A stretch of DNA of 64,000 nucleotides from positions 2,294,001 through 2,358,000 of the forward strand of contig NZ_CP021978.1 of assembly GCF_004803895.1 (NCBI RefSeq), in the 5' to 3' direction. The position numbers were made by a program, and so were the translations under genes. The notes beneath the pieces are model-generated. The model was not told the DNA's origin, ran no database searches, and saw only the letters and a program-made list of their open reading frames with translations. This document shows, one piece after another, positions 27,689 to 35,822 of the stretch. Source of the stretch: Streptomyces hawaiiensis. Lineage in GTDB: Bacteria > Actinomycetota > Actinomycetes > Streptomycetales > Streptomycetaceae. The number at the start of each line of letters is the position of its first letter. Position 1 is the stretch's first letter.

Positions 27689-29085
27689 CGGGGGGTGTGT
27701 CCTTCCACGAGTGTCGCTCGGCTCGCTGCCGCGAGGTGCAGCAGGGCGGCCAGGTCGTCGGGCCCGGTGGCGGGGTTGAGGAGGGTGGCCTTGAGCCAGA
27801 GCCGGCCGTCGAGGCGGGCCCGGCCGAGGACGGCGCGGCCTTCGGTGAGCAGCGCGCGGCGTACGGCGGCCACGGTGGCGTCGGTGGCGTCGGTGGGCCG
27901 GAACAGCACGGTGCTGATGACGGGTGGGGCGTGCAGTTCGAAGCCGGGGTGCGCGTCGACGAGGTCGGCGAACTGCCGGGCGTGGGCGCAGACCTGGTCG
28001 ACGAGCGCGCCGAAGCCGCTGCGTCCGAGGGTTTTGAGGGTGACGGCGATTTTGAGGACGTCGGGGCGGCGGGTGGTGCGCAGGGACCGGCCGAGCAGGT
28101 CGGGCAGTCCGGCCTGGGTGTCGTCGTCGGCGTTGAGGTAGTCGGCGTGCTGCCGCAGGGCGGCGAGATCGTGGGTGTCGCGGACGGCGAGGAGGCCGGC
28201 GGCGACCGGCTGCCAGCCGAGTTTGTGCAGGTCGAGGGTGACGGTGTCGGCGGTGTCGAGGCCGGCGAGCATGTTCCGGTGCCGGTCGCTGAAGAGGAGG
28301 CCTCCGCCGTAGGCGGCGTCGACGTGGAGCCGGGCGCCGTGGGCGGTGCAGCGGGCGGCGATCTCGTCCAGCGGGTCGATGTGTCCGGCGTCGGTGGTGC
28401 CGGCGGTGGCGGCGACGAGCAGCGGGCCGGTCAGGCCGGTGAGGGCCCGGTCGAGCGCGTCGGGGTCGAGCCTCCCGCCGGGGGCGGGTACGACGACGGG
28501 TTCGGGCAGCCCGAGCAGCCAGGCGGCGCGGGGCAGCGAGTGGTGGGCGTTGGTCCCACACACGAGCCGGACGTTTGCGCCGTGGGTCTCCCGGGCGAGG
28601 AGGAGGGCGAGCTGGTTGGCTTCGGTGCCGCCGGTGGTGATGAGGGAGTCGGGTTTTCCGGGCCCGCCGCTGCCGTGGATCTCGCGGGCCAGTGCTCCCG
28701 CGACCAGCTTCTCCAGTTCTGACGCTCCGGGTGCCTGGTCCCAGGAGTCCAGGGAGGGGTTGAGGGCGGAGGCGGCGAGGTCGGCTGCGGCGGCGACGGC
28801 GAGTGGGGGGCAGTGGAGGTGGGCGGCGCACAGGGGGTGGGCCGGGTCGGCGGCGGTTTCGGCGAAGGCGTGGACCAGGGTGTGGACGGCGTGCGGGTCG
28901 CCCCGATCGGGGAGGACGTCTCCCACGGCCGCTCGCATCCGGGCCGCGACCGCCTCCGGGCCGCCCGCCGGCAGCGGCCCGCCCCGTGCCCGGGCACCGG
29001 TGTCCAGCGCTTCGAGGACGGTGTCGAGCAAGGGCCGCAGGGCGCGGGGGCCTTCGGGGCCTGAGGCGAGGGGCGGCGTGCTCAT
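27685..29085 (-). CDS. PLP-dependent decarboxylase (DesA/group II type)
   Basis: 466 residues from ATG 29085, with GGAGGT six bases upstream. The pyridoxal-phosphate fold of group II decarboxylases shows as TTGGTEANQLALL, HVDAAYGGG (Asp256) and the Schiff-base lysine Lys288 in LDLHKLGWQP. The coupled N-monooxygenase gene makes a lysine or ornithine decarboxylase role most likely, giving a diamine that is then N-hydroxylated. Aromatic amino acid or diaminobutyrate decarboxylase is possible from the family alone. No iron box was seen upstream. A 12-bp palindrome lies at 29146-29157. Confidence 0.82.
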   Translation of the reverse strand: MSTPPLASGPEGPRALRPLLDTVLEALDTGARARGGPLPAGGPEAVAARMRAAVGDVLPDRGDPHAVHTLVHAFAETAADPAHPLCAAHLHCPPLAVAAAADLAASALNPSLDSWDQAPGASELEKLVAGALAREIHGSGGPGKPDSLITTGGTEANQLALLLARETHGANVRLVCGTNAHHSLPRAAWLLGLPEPVVVPAPGGRLDPDALDRALTGLTGPLLVAATAGTTDAGHIDPLDEIAARCTAHGARLHVDAAYGGGLLFSDRHRNMLAGLDTADTVTLDLHKLGWQPVAAGLLAVRDTHDLAALRQHADYLNADDDTQAGLPDLLGRSLRTTRRPDVLKIAVTLKTLGRSGFGALVDQVCAHARQFADLVDAHPGFELHAPPVISTVLFRPTDATDATVAAVRRALLTEGRAVLGRARLDGRLWLKATLLNPATGPDDLAALLHLAAASRATLVEGHTPR

Positions 29086-29145
29086 GGGGCTGACCTCCGG
29101 TGCGCGGGGCGGCGCGCCCGAAGAGCCCAACGACCCAACCCGGGT

Positions 29146-29157
29146 GGAGGTACCTCC
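29146..29157. promoter_or_regulatory. 12-bp palindrome upstream of the decarboxylase operon
   Basis: ggaggtacctcc is fully self-complementary and lies 61 bp before the decarboxylase start. It does not resemble the DmdR/IdeR iron box. It could be an operator. It also mimics a ribosome site. Confidence 0.3.
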
Positions 29158-29334
29158 GTACGGGAAAACCGGTCGGGGTCGCTTGGCCGGCGGTGTCGGT
29201 TCTCGAGGCCGGCCGCGCCCGCGGTCTCAGGTCTCGGCGTCGGTCGCGGCCTGCGGTCTCAAGGTCTCGAAGCCGGCCCGCGGCCCGCGTCCCAGGCGGT
29301 GAAGGGGCGGGCTGTGTGGCGCGCCCCGGCGGCT

Positions 29335-29522
29335 CGCGCCGCCGCCAGCAGGCCGGGGGTTCGGCCGACAGGCCGGGAACACGGCTGGCAGGCCCGGAGT
29401 TCGACCGGCAGGCCGGGAGCGCGGCCGACAGGCCCGGGGTTCGACCGGCAGGCCGGGAGCGCGGCCGACAGGCCCGGGGTTCGACCGGCAGGCCGGGAGC
29501 GCGGCCGACAGGCCCGGGGTTC
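29335..29522. repeat. 40-bp minisatellite between the decarboxylase operon and pepN
   Basis: Three perfect contiguous copies of a 40-bp unit starting tcgaccggcaggccgggagc at 29401, 29441 and 29481. They are preceded by one diverged copy (29361-29400) and a half copy. Each unit is two related 20-bp halves. There are no spacers, so it is not a CRISPR array. 40 bp is not a multiple of three, so it cannot encode a regular peptide repeat. The rest of the 538-base gap (29086-29623) is GC-rich and shows no gene. Confidence 0.9.
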
Positions 29523-29623
29523 AGGTCGCCGCCCGCCTGGACATCTGCCCTCGAACAGGGCGGCCGGCACGCCGCATCAGCGGTGGGGGCCGGCCGCCCC
29601 GCAGGTGCGCCGGGTGGACGGTC

Positions 29624-32125
29624 CTAGTCCTTCCCGATCCCCTGGACCCGCAATGCCCGTGTCAGGTCGTCCAGTTGGTCGACGAGTTTGCGGCGCAGCG
29701 CCGGGATCGGGTCGGCGTCGCGCAGGCAGGCCTCGCCGAGGCGGAGGGTGTCCGGGTCGACGGCGTGCGCGGGGAAGGCCCAGCGGCCCGCCGCCTCGGC
29801 GATGGCGGGGCCTCGGCGGTCGGCGACGGCGAGGGCGTCGGGGTAGTAGCGCGCCACGTACTCGCGTACCAGGTCGGCCTGTTCGGGCTGCCAGAAGCCG
29901 CGGGCGGTGGCGGTGAAGAGGTAGTTGGACAGGTCGTCGGAGCCGAACATGGCCTCCCAGGCGCGGGCCTTGGCCTCGGGGTCGGGCAGGGCGGCCCGGC
30001 AGCGGGCGGCGCCTTCCTGGCCGGTGGCGCTCGGGTCGCGTTCCAGTTCGGCGGCGATGGCGGCCTCGTCGGTGGCGCCGAGGACGGCGAGCCGGGCGAG
30101 CACGCGCCAGCGCAGCTCGGGGTCGAGTTCCGGGCCGCCGGGGACGGTGCCGTCGGCGAGCCAGGCGGCGATGGTGTCGGGGTGGGCGGCCACGTCGATG
30201 CGGTGGCGTACGGCGATCAGGCGCAGGCCGGGGTTGTCGCCGTCTTCTGTGCGGCGGATGAGGTCGCGGCACAGTTCGGAGAGGGTGGCGAGTGCGGCGG
30301 GCCGCTCCTCGGGCGTGAGGTAGCGGTCGGCGATGTAGGTGGAGGCGAAGGCGAGCACACCTTGGACGATGGCGAGGTCCGTCTCCAGCGGGAGGTGGGC
30401 CCTGGCGGTCTCCAGGTAGGCGGCGGGGGCGAGTTCGCCGTCGCGGACGGCATCCCTCAGGGTGTTCCAGACGACCGCGCGGGTGAGCGGCCGGGGCAGG
30501 CCGGACAGCTCCTTGCGGACGGTTTCGAAGGACTCGGGGTCGAAGCGGACCTTGGCGTAGGTGAGGTCGCCGTCGTTGAGGAGGAGCAGGGCCGGCCGCT
30601 TGCCGATGGGGTGGGCGTCGGTCTGCGGGAGGTCCAGGTGGAGGCGTTCGCGCAGGACGAGCTGGCCGCCGTCGTCGCCGAGGTCGCGGTCGTAGAGGCC
30701 GGCGGCGATGCGGTGCGGGCGGCTGCCGGCGCGGTCGACGGTGAGGGCGCAGGTGCCGTGCTCGCCGGGGGTGATCCGCGGGGTGAGGGTGTCGACGCCG
30801 GTGGTGCGCAGCCAGGCGTCGGCCCAGGCGTGGACGTCGCGGTCGGTGGCGCCGGCGAGGTTGTCGATGAAGTCGGCGAGGGTGGCGTTGGCGAACTTGT
30901 GCCGGGCGAAGTGGGTGTTGATGCCGGCGAGGAAGTCCTTCTCGCCGAGCCAGGCGACCAGTTGCCGCAGGGCGCTGGCGCCCTTGGCGTAGGAGATGCC
31001 GTCGAAGTTGAGCAGGGCGGAGGCGGTGTCGTCGACGGCCTCGGGGGCGACGGGGTGGGTGGAGGGGCGCTGGTCGGCGTCGTAGCCCCAGGACTTGCGG
31101 GTGACGCCGAAGTCGGTCCAGGTGTCGGTGAAGCGGGTCGCTTCGGTGAGGGTCTGGTAGCCCATGTACTCGGCGAAGGACTCGTTCAGCCAGATGTCGT
31201 CCCACCACTTGAGGGTGACGAGGTCGCCGAACCACATGTGGGCCATCTCGTGGGCGATGACCATGGCGCGGGTCTGGCGTTCGGTGTCGGTGACGGCGGA
31301 GCGGTAGACGAACTCGTCGCGGAAGGTGACCAGGCCCGGGTTCTCCATGGCGCCGGCGTTGAACTCGGGGACGAAGGCCTGGTCGTAGGAGTCGAAGGGG
31401 TAGGGCTCGTCGAACTTCTCGTGGTAGCGGTCGAAGCAGGCGCGTGTGACGTCGAGGAGTTCGTCGCAGTCGGCGTCCAGGTAGGGGGCGAGGGAGCGGC
31501 GGCAGTGCAGGCCGAAGGGCAGGCCGCGGTGCTCGGTGCGTACGGAGTGCCAGGGGCCTGCGGCGACGGCGACGAGGTAGGTGGAGATCAGCGGTGTGGG
31601 GGCCGCCTTCCATACGCCGTCGGCCTGTTCGGTGATGCCGTTGGCGAGGACGGTCCAGTGCTGCGGGGCCTTCACCGACAGTTCGAAGACGGCCTTGAGG
31701 TCGGGCTGGTCGAAGGCGGCGAAGACCCGCTGGACGTCGTCCATGAACAGCTGGGTGTAGACGTAGGTCTCGCCGTCGGTGGGGTCGGTGAAGCGGTGCA
31801 TGCCCTCACCGGTGCGGGAGTAGCGCATCCGCGCGTCCACGCGCAGTTCGTGCTCGCCGGCGGTGAGGTTGGGCAGGGCGAGCCGGTTGCCGTCCAGGGT
31901 TTCCGGGGCCAGGGGGTGTCCGTCGAGGGTGACGGAGCGCAGCTCGGCGGGCTTGAGCTCGACGAAGGTGTCCCCGTCCACGCGGGTGCCGAACCTGATC
32001 AGGGTGCGGGAGTCAAAGGTGTCGTCTCCGCAGGTCAGGTCGAGTTCGATCGTGTAGTGGTGGACGTCGAGGAAGTCTGCTCGGGTCTGCGCTTCGTCGC
32101 GCGTCAGTACGGACATGCGTGACAT
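29624..32125 (-). CDS. pepN: Aminopeptidase N (M1 metallopeptidase)
   Basis: 833 residues. The exopeptidase motif GAMEN is at 258-262. The zinc site HExxH is at 292-296 (AHEMAHMWFG), with the third ligand Glu315 in WLNESFAEY. The C-terminal half is the ERAP1-like helical domain of the actinobacterial enzyme. It removes N-terminal residues from peptides in the cytosol; no signal peptide is present. The start at 32125 (MSRMSVLTRDEAQ) has AGG at a fair distance, while ATG 32116 has none. A small response regulator gene precedes it by 59 bp on the same strand. Confidence 0.95.
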   Translation of the reverse strand: MSRMSVLTRDEAQTRADFLDVHHYTIELDLTCGDDTFDSRTLIRFGTRVDGDTFVELKPAELRSVTLDGHPLAPETLDGNRLALPNLTAGEHELRVDARMRYSRTGEGMHRFTDPTDGETYVYTQLFMDDVQRVFAAFDQPDLKAVFELSVKAPQHWTVLANGITEQADGVWKAAPTPLISTYLVAVAAGPWHSVRTEHRGLPFGLHCRRSLAPYLDADCDELLDVTRACFDRYHEKFDEPYPFDSYDQAFVPEFNAGAMENPGLVTFRDEFVYRSAVTDTERQTRAMVIAHEMAHMWFGDLVTLKWWDDIWLNESFAEYMGYQTLTEATRFTDTWTDFGVTRKSWGYDADQRPSTHPVAPEAVDDTASALLNFDGISYAKGASALRQLVAWLGEKDFLAGINTHFARHKFANATLADFIDNLAGATDRDVHAWADAWLRTTGVDTLTPRITPGEHGTCALTVDRAGSRPHRIAAGLYDRDLGDDGGQLVLRERLHLDLPQTDAHPIGKRPALLLLNDGDLTYAKVRFDPESFETVRKELSGLPRPLTRAVVWNTLRDAVRDGELAPAAYLETARAHLPLETDLAIVQGVLAFASTYIADRYLTPEERPAALATLSELCRDLIRRTEDGDNPGLRLIAVRHRIDVAAHPDTIAAWLADGTVPGGPELDPELRWRVLARLAVLGATDEAAIAAELERDPSATGQEGAARCRAALPDPEAKARAWEAMFGSDDLSNYLFTATARGFWQPEQADLVREYVARYYPDALAVADRRGPAIAEAAGRWAFPAHAVDPDTLRLGEACLRDADPIPALRRKLVDQLDDLTRALRVQGIGKD

Positions 32126-32184
32126 GCTGCCTGATGGCGTCGGCAAGGCACAGAGGCGGATCGGTACGTGCCCAATGTCCGGTC

Positions 32185-32733
32185 TTATGTGCGGTCCTTT
32201 TCGAGCTCCCCGGCGTGCGCCCCCATGGGCCGTTGCAGGGGGACGCGCGCGTCGGGGTGCGGCAGGCCGGGGCGGGGGTGTGCGGCGGTTTCGGTGTGCT
32301 CCCCGACGAGGGTGCGCAGGCGGTGCACTTCTCGTTCCAGGGCGAGATGGCGCCGGTGGGCGTCGTAGAGGTAGCGGACCTTGGTGCGCAGGGCCCAGGG
32401 GTCCACGGGTTTCAGGACGAGGTCGGCGACGCCGAGCCCGAAGGCGGTGGTGGTCAGTTCGTGGTCGGCGCCGAAGCCGGTGAGCAGGATGACGGGGATG
32501 TGCTGGGTCTGTTCCACGCGCCGCATGTAGCGCACGACTTCCAGCCCGCTGACGCCGGGCATGCGTACGTCGAGCAGCAGCAGGCCGACCTGGCCGCGCA
32601 GGACCTGCTTGAGTGCCTCGTCGCCGCTGGTGGCCCGGCTGAGCTGGTAGCCCAGCGGGGCCAGGGCGCTCTCCAGTGCGTACAGCGTGTCCTCGTGGTC
32701 GTCGACGATGAGGATCCTGGTATCCGACGGCAT
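32185..32733 (-). CDS. Stand-alone response regulator with coiled-coil tail
   Basis: 182 residues. The receiver domain (about 5-125) has the acidic pocket DD (ILIVDDHEDT), the phospho-acceptor Asp in LLLLDVRMPGVSG, the Thr in ILLTGFG and the Lys in LVLKPVDPW. After it comes a charged helical stretch (HRRHLALEREVHRLRTLVGEH) and a short Pro/Arg-rich tail. There is no DNA-binding or enzymatic output domain, so it probably acts through protein contacts. No histidine kinase is adjacent. GGAGGGG lies about 10 bases before the ATG. Confidence 0.85.
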   Translation of the reverse strand: MPSDTRILIVDDHEDTLYALESALAPLGYQLSRATSGDEALKQVLRGQVGLLLLDVRMPGVSGLEVVRYMRRVEQTQHIPVILLTGFGADHELTTTAFGLGVADLVLKPVDPWALRTKVRYLYDAHRRHLALEREVHRLRTLVGEHTETAAHPRPGLPHPDARVPLQRPMGAHAGELEKDRT

Positions 32734-32777
32734 GGCCCGACGCCCCTCCCTCGTGGAGGACCAGAGTAGTCCGGGAC

Positions 32778-32826
32778 ACTGACGCGCAGTGCCCGTCAGT
32801 TGACATGCTGTGTAGAGCGCAGCATG
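32778..32826. promoter_or_regulatory. Two inverted repeats upstream of the response regulator
   Basis: actgacg/cgtcagt (32778-32784 and 32794-32800) and catgctg/cagcatg (32804-32810 and 32820-32826) lie in the 137-base gap between chorismate mutase and the response regulator, both on the minus strand. The second may terminate the mutase transcript. The first may be a promoter element. Confidence 0.35.
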
Positions 32827-32870
32827 CCCCCGGCGGGCCGCCGTGTCACTCCCCCGGGGCGCGCGTGGGG

Positions 32871-33221
32871 TCAGTTGGCGCCGGTGGCGGAGCCGTTGAG
32901 CGCCTCGTCCGCGATGCGCTCGTGGTGGCGGATGACCTCGGCGACGATGAAGTTCAGGAACTTCTCGGCGAAGGCCGGGTCCAGTTTGGCGCTCTCGGCG
33001 AGCGCGCGCAGCCGGGCGATCTGGCGGGCCTCGCGGGCCGGGTCGGCGGGCGGCAGCTGGTGCCGGGCTTTGAGGTGGCCGACCTGCTGGGTGCACTTGA
33101 AACGCTCGGCGAGCATGTGGACGACGGCCGCGTCGATGTTGTCGATGCTGTCGCGCAGCCGGGCGAGCTCTTCACGGACGGCGGGGTCGACGTCGCGGGA
33201 ACCGGTGTTGCTGGTGGTCAT
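32871..33221 (-). CDS. Chorismate mutase (AroQ type)
   Basis: 116 residues, nearly all helical. The AroQ pattern shows as LARLRDSIDNIDAAVVHMLAERF and CTQQVGHLKARHQLPPADP, with the active-site Arg and Lys in place, and the C-terminal helix FLNFIVAEVIRHHE. It converts chorismate to prephenate, the first committed step to phenylalanine and tyrosine. It is monofunctional and cytosolic; no signal peptide is present. It is not linked to other aro genes here. Confidence 0.9.
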   Translation of the reverse strand: MTTSNTGSRDVDPAVREELARLRDSIDNIDAAVVHMLAERFKCTQQVGHLKARHQLPPADPAREARQIARLRALAESAKLDPAFAEKFLNFIVAEVIRHHERIADEALNGSATGAN

Positions 33222-33232
33222 GGGGCGTCAGC

Positions 33233-33443
33233 CTACGGGGACCACGCCGGGTGGCCGTGGGCCGTCTCATTCTTCGGCGGTAAGAGTCGCTTGTGGAAGT
33301 AGACGTCCTCGTGACCGCCGGGGACGCCTTCGATCCGGCCGCGTTCCCGGTAGCCGAGGCGTGGGTAGAAGCCGGGCGCTGAGGTCGTCGTCCCGGCCGC
33401 CCACCCGGAGCGCGGCGGCGACGGTGTGCTGTTCGCTGGTCAC
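33233..33443 (-). pseudogene. Remnant of a GNAT acetyltransferase gene
   Basis: On the minus strand, 33374-33233 reads APGFYPRLGYRERG...GGHEDVYFHKRL, the typical end of a GNAT N-acetyltransferase, closed by TAG at 33233-33235. The catalytic and acetyl-CoA-binding part (RGxGxG/A) is missing. A GTG at 33443 opens a different frame (MTSEQHTVAAALRVGG), suggesting an internal deletion with frame loss. Too short to be functional. The rest of the 345-base gap to 33566 shows nothing else. Confidence 0.55.
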
Positions 33444-33566
33444 GGCCCGGATTCTGCCGGAGGTGCCGGGCGGCGACGACCGGTTTTCGCCGTGGTACGG
33501 CCCGTCCCCTGCGGGTCGCGTCCTCGTACAGTGGAACCGGGTTCAGGGGCGTCTTGGGGGTGAGGC

Positions 33567-34454
33567 GTGGCGAACGACGGGCCGGTCGAGCACGGCTACC
33601 CGCATCTGGAGACGGTGCGGGCCGCCATCACGGCGCTGTACAGGCGACTGTCGTACGACACCATCCAGACGTTCGCGACCAGTGTGGTCCCCGCCGACAT
33701 GGCGTTCTGCGACACCGACGACCTGTATCTGGGGGCGCAGCGGGTGGCGCGCGAGCTGGTGCGGCACTACCGGCTGCCGGATGCCCGGCTGATCGTGAGC
33801 TTCCGGGAGATGCGGCACGCGGCGAACGTGGAGCTCGCGGCCGGGCCTGAGTACTTCGTGGAGCTGAACGACCGGTTCCGTTCGCATCGGCGGGACATCG
33901 GAGCGGCCCTCGCGCACGAGGTGATGCACGTGTACCTGCATCGCCTCGACCTGTCCTTCCCGGGCGTCCGGGACAACGAGATCCTCACGGACACGGCGAC
34001 GACGTATCTGGGGGCGGGGTGGCTGCTGCTGGACGCGTACCGGGAGGACGGGGCGTCGTCGCAGAAGCTGGGGTATCTCACGCCGGAGGAGTTCGGCTAT
34101 GTGCTGGCCAAGCGGGCGCTGGTCTTCGGCGAGGACCCGTCGGTGTGGTTCACCAGTGCGCAGGCGTACACGGCGTATGTGAAGGGGATGGAGCTGGCCC
34201 GCCGTGATGAGCAGCAGCCGCCGCTGACCGCGGCGGGGTGGGCGGGGCGGCGGCGGTACGCCCGGGACCGGCGGCACGGGCCGTCGGATCCGCCGCAGCC
34301 GGGGGTGCGGTACGCGTTCTCCCCTGACGGGGTCGGGCGGTTGCGGGTGTCGTTCCCCTGTCCTACGTGTCACCAGCGGATCAGGGTGCCGGTGCGGGGG
34401 CGGGTCAGGGCGCGGTGTGCGCTGTGCCGGAGCGTGCTGGAGTGCGACACGTAG
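33567..34454 (+). CDS. Putative HExxH metalloprotease with C-terminal zinc ribbon
   Basis: 295 residues. A central zinc-protease-like motif AHEVMHVYLHRLDLSF (His117, Glu118, His121) is followed by VRDNEILTDTATTYLGAG, where Glu138 or Asp142 could supply the third ligand. The C-terminal 35 residues form a zinc ribbon with CxxC at 265-268 and 284-287. No signal peptide or membrane helix is present, so it should be cytosolic. I do not recognise a named family. The resemblance is to minimal gluzincin/SprT-like proteins. The GTG start has GGGGGTGAGG upstream. Downstream lies repetitive non-coding DNA. Confidence 0.6.
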   Translation: MANDGPVEHGYPHLETVRAAITALYRRLSYDTIQTFATSVVPADMAFCDTDDLYLGAQRVARELVRHYRLPDARLIVSFREMRHAANVELAAGPEYFVELNDRFRSHRRDIGAALAHEVMHVYLHRLDLSFPGVRDNEILTDTATTYLGAGWLLLDAYREDGASSQKLGYLTPEEFGYVLAKRALVFGEDPSVWFTSAQAYTAYVKGMELARRDEQQPPLTAAGWAGRRRYARDRRHGPSDPPQPGVRYAFSPDGVGRLRVSFPCPTCHQRIRVPVRGRVRARCALCRSVLECDT

Positions 34455-34906
34455 GGCGCGCGGGGGCCCCTGCCATCCGGCCCGGAGCATGTGAGGCGGG
34501 CCGTGCTGTGCCCTTGCCATACGGCCCGGAGTGTCGAGGCGGCTGCGCTGTAGCCCGCCCCCAGACACCGGCGGCCTACGCTCCGGCCCGAAGCGTAGGA
34601 GGCTGGCGGGCGTGTGCCCCTGCCACCCGGCCTGGAACGTGCAGGGTGGGCTGGGCTGAAGCCCGACCCCTGGCCCCCGGCCCCGGCCCCGGCCCCGGCC
34701 CCGGCCTACGCTCCTGCCCGGAGCAGTACGAGGCAGGCGGGCGTGTGCCCCTGCCAGCCGGCCCGGAGCGTGCAGGGCGGGCTGTGCCGCAGCCCGCCCC
34801 CAGTCCCCCGGCCTACCCCCGCCCGACTCGCAAGCCGTCCCGGTTGCCTGTGAGGTGGGCTGTCCGTCGGTCCGGCGTCGTCGCGTGCGAGGTGCCTGCG
34901 TCTCCT
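34455..34906. repeat. Degenerate GC-rich repeats, non-coding
   Basis: 452 bases without a supported gene. At least four diverged copies of a segment like gtgcccctgccanncggcc(c/t)ggancgtg begin near 34461, 34508, 34611 and 34742. A run of five ggcccc-type hexamers lies at about 34677-34707. An 8-bp inverted repeat cctacgct/agcgtagg lies at 34575-34599. It separates the metalloprotease gene from the steroid gene island. Confidence 0.7.
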
Positions 34907-35821
34907 CTAAGCGCCGTAGACGGCCCCGGGCACTCCCGTCTCCGCCAGCAGTTTCCGTGCCTGCTCCCCCGCCTCGGCCGGGCTCCACCGCCCTCCCTTG
35001 TCCGCGCTCGGCCCGGGCCTCCACCCCTCCATCACCGTGATCCGGCCGCCCTCCGTCTCGAAGACCCGGCCCGTCACCCCCGTGCTCGCCGCTGAGCCCA
35101 GCCAGACGACCAGGGGCGAGACGTTCTCCGGGGCCATGGCGTCGAAGCCCGAGTCGGGGGCCGTCATGGTGTCCGCGAAGGTGCGTTCCGTCATCCGGGT
35201 CCGGGCGGCGGGAGCGATCGCGTTGACCTGGACGCCGTAGCGGTGCAGTTCGGCCGCCGCGACCAGGGTCAGGGCGACGATTCCGGCCTTGGCGGCGCTG
35301 TAGTTGCCCTGCCCGACGGAGCCCAGCAGGCCCGCGCCGCTGCTGGTGTTGATGATCCGGGCCTCGGACCGGCGGCCCGCCTTCGCCTCGGACCGCCAGT
35401 GCGCGGCCGCGTGCCGCAGGGGCAGGAAGTGGCCCTTGAGGTGGACGCGTACGACCGCGTCGAAGTCGTCCTCGCCGAGGTTGACCAGCATCCGGTCCCG
35501 CAGGAAGCCCGCGTTGTTGACGAGGGTGTCCAGCCGGCCGTACGTCTCCAGGGCGGTCCGGACGAGCGAGGCGGCGCCCTCGGTCGTGGCGATGTCACCA
35601 CCGTGCGGCACCGCCTCGCCGCCCGCCGCGCGGATCTCCTCGGCGACCCGGGCGGCAGGGCTGTCGGGGCCGGGGGTGCCGGGCGTGCCGTCGAGCCCGA
35701 CCCCGAGGTCGTTGACGACCAGCCGTGCCCCCTCGGCCGCGAACGCGAGCGCGTGGGCCCGGCCGAGCCCACGCCCCGCGCCCGTCACGACCACGACCCG
35801 GCCGGCACAGATACCGCTCAT
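34907..35821 (-). CDS. SDR oxidoreductase, Rv3548c-like (steroid cluster)
   Basis: 304 residues. NAD(P)-binding motif TGAGRGLG (about 13-20), NNAG and the catalytic Ser-Tyr-Lys (NTSSGAG, then YSAAK). The long insertion after the first strand (DLGVGLDGTPGTPGPDSPA) is typical of the hydroxyacyl-CoA dehydrogenase type of multifunctional beta-oxidation enzymes. In mycobacteria the matching position in the KstR2 regulon is held by Rv3548c, a similar SDR. The start lies 1 bp from the stop of the upstream SDR gene, so they form a two-gene operon. The exact substrate is unknown but is probably a CoA ester in HIP catabolism. Confidence 0.82.
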   Translation of the reverse strand: MSGICAGRVVVVTGAGRGLGRAHALAFAAEGARLVVNDLGVGLDGTPGTPGPDSPAARVAEEIRAAGGEAVPHGGDIATTEGAASLVRTALETYGRLDTLVNNAGFLRDRMLVNLGEDDFDAVVRVHLKGHFLPLRHAAAHWRSEAKAGRRSEARIINTSSGAGLLGSVGQGNYSAAKAGIVALTLVAAAELHRYGVQVNAIAPAARTRMTERTFADTMTAPDSGFDAMAPENVSPLVVWLGSAASTGVTGRVFETEGGRITVMEGWRPGPSADKGGRWSPAEAGEQARKLLAETGVPGAVYGA

Positions 35822-35822
35822 G

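Noticed and set aside
27685..29160. Desferrioxamine (des) cluster with iron box
   Set aside because: Only the decarboxylase and monooxygenase are present. desC, desD and a TTAGGTTAGGCT-type box are missing, so the desA and desB symbols were not assigned.
29401..29520. CRISPR-like array of 40-bp units
   Set aside because: The copies are contiguous with no spacers and no cas genes are present. It is a minisatellite.
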